Source of the DNA: an uncultured Collinsella sp.
GTDB taxonomy: Bacteria > Actinomycetota > Coriobacteriia > Coriobacteriales > Coriobacteriaceae
Assembly (NCBI GenBank): GCA_902492825.1
Contig: CABUMZ010000121.1
Span: 1 to 5,419 of the forward strand
Length of the DNA: 5,419 nt
Reading direction: 5' to 3'
In this document: positions 5,268 through 5,419 of the stretch, one piece after another
How the letters are laid out: every line of letters begins with the position of its first letter
Position numbering within the stretch: position 1 is the stretch's first letter
Translations under genes and position numbers: made by a program
The notes under the pieces: generated by a model
Database searches by the model: none
What the model saw: only the letters and a program-made list of their open reading frames with translations
Told to the model about the DNA's origin: nothing

Positions 5268-5419
5268 GTGGCGGAGTTCATTTATCAGATGTATCAGGCT
5301 CGTAAGGCCCATGGCGACAAGGTAATCCTTGACGATGTGACCCTGAGCTTCTACCCCGGTGCCAAGATCGGCGTCGTGGGCCCCAACGGTATGGGCAAGT
5401 CGACCCTGCTCAAGATCAT
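5268..5419 (+). CDS. ettA: EttA, ABC-F energy-dependent translational throttle (3' end outside window)
   Basis: About 50 N-terminal residues are visible of a roughly 555-residue family. AEFIYQMYQARKAHG, VILDDVTLSFYPGAKIGVVG and the Walker A loop GPNGMGKST are a close match to actinobacterial EttA; ABC-F proteins carry two ATPase domains and no membrane part. EttA binds the ribosomal E site and gates entry into elongation according to ADP/ATP state. The GTG at 5268 is preferred: AAGGAG (5254-5259) sits 8 nt upstream, and the product begins MAEFIY as in relatives. The in-frame ATG at 5262 would leave only 2 nt after the ribosome site and add two residues. It follows a terminator and a folded leader, so it is probably transcribed separately from sdpRI. 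EttA rather than another ABC-F is favoured by the N-terminal sequence, but the diagnostic arm domain is not in view. Confidence 0.92.
   Translation, partial: MAEFIYQMYQARKAHGDKVILDDVTLSFYPGAKIGVVGPNGMGKSTLLKI

Overview
The window looks like chromosomal DNA of a moderately GC-rich actinobacterium. The EttA start, with Walker A GPNGMGKST, together with the SdpR/SdpI pair and the TcdA-TatD pair, would fit a gut Coriobacteriia such as Collinsella. That assignment is an inference from protein style and was not tested by a search. There are no insertion sequences, tRNA or rRNA genes, CRISPR arrays or phage genes. Seven protein genes are supported, two of them cut by the window edges.

Layout. (1) Positions 1-2140, plus strand: the 3' part of a BtpA/SgcQ-family TIM-barrel protein, followed 6 nt later by a complete FGGY carbohydrate kinase. 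They form a tight, probably translationally coupled catabolic pair with unknown substrate. (2) Positions 2220-3814, minus strand: tcdA (tRNA ct6A37 dehydratase) followed directly by a TatD-family metal-dependent hydrolase, as one operon convergent with the kinase. (3) Positions 3815-4114: a 300-bp regulatory region. It holds a TATAAT promoter for tcdA, a back-to-back plus-strand promoter, a roughly 95-nt untranslated stretch ending in a very strong intrinsic terminator (a candidate small RNA or leader), and then the sdpR promoter overlapped by an inverted-repeat operator. (4) Positions 4115-5090, plus strand: sdpR and sdpI, overlapping by 8 nt, encoding an autorepressor and a six-helix membrane protein. 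(5) Positions 5091-5419: a GNRA-loop terminator, a structured leader, and the first 50 or so codons of ettA, the ABC-F translation factor.

How the parts fit. The first operon probably phosphorylates a sugar or polyol. The minus operon does tRNA modification plus nuclease-type or housekeeping hydrolysis. SdpR/SdpI resembles the self-regulated immunity/signalling pair of Bacillus subtilis, but no SdpABC toxin genes are visible.

The least ordinary part is positions 3859-4080. Two divergent promoters share mirror-image -35 regions inside a 41-bp inverted repeat, and one of them appears to drive a short terminated RNA that matches no RNA family I recognise.
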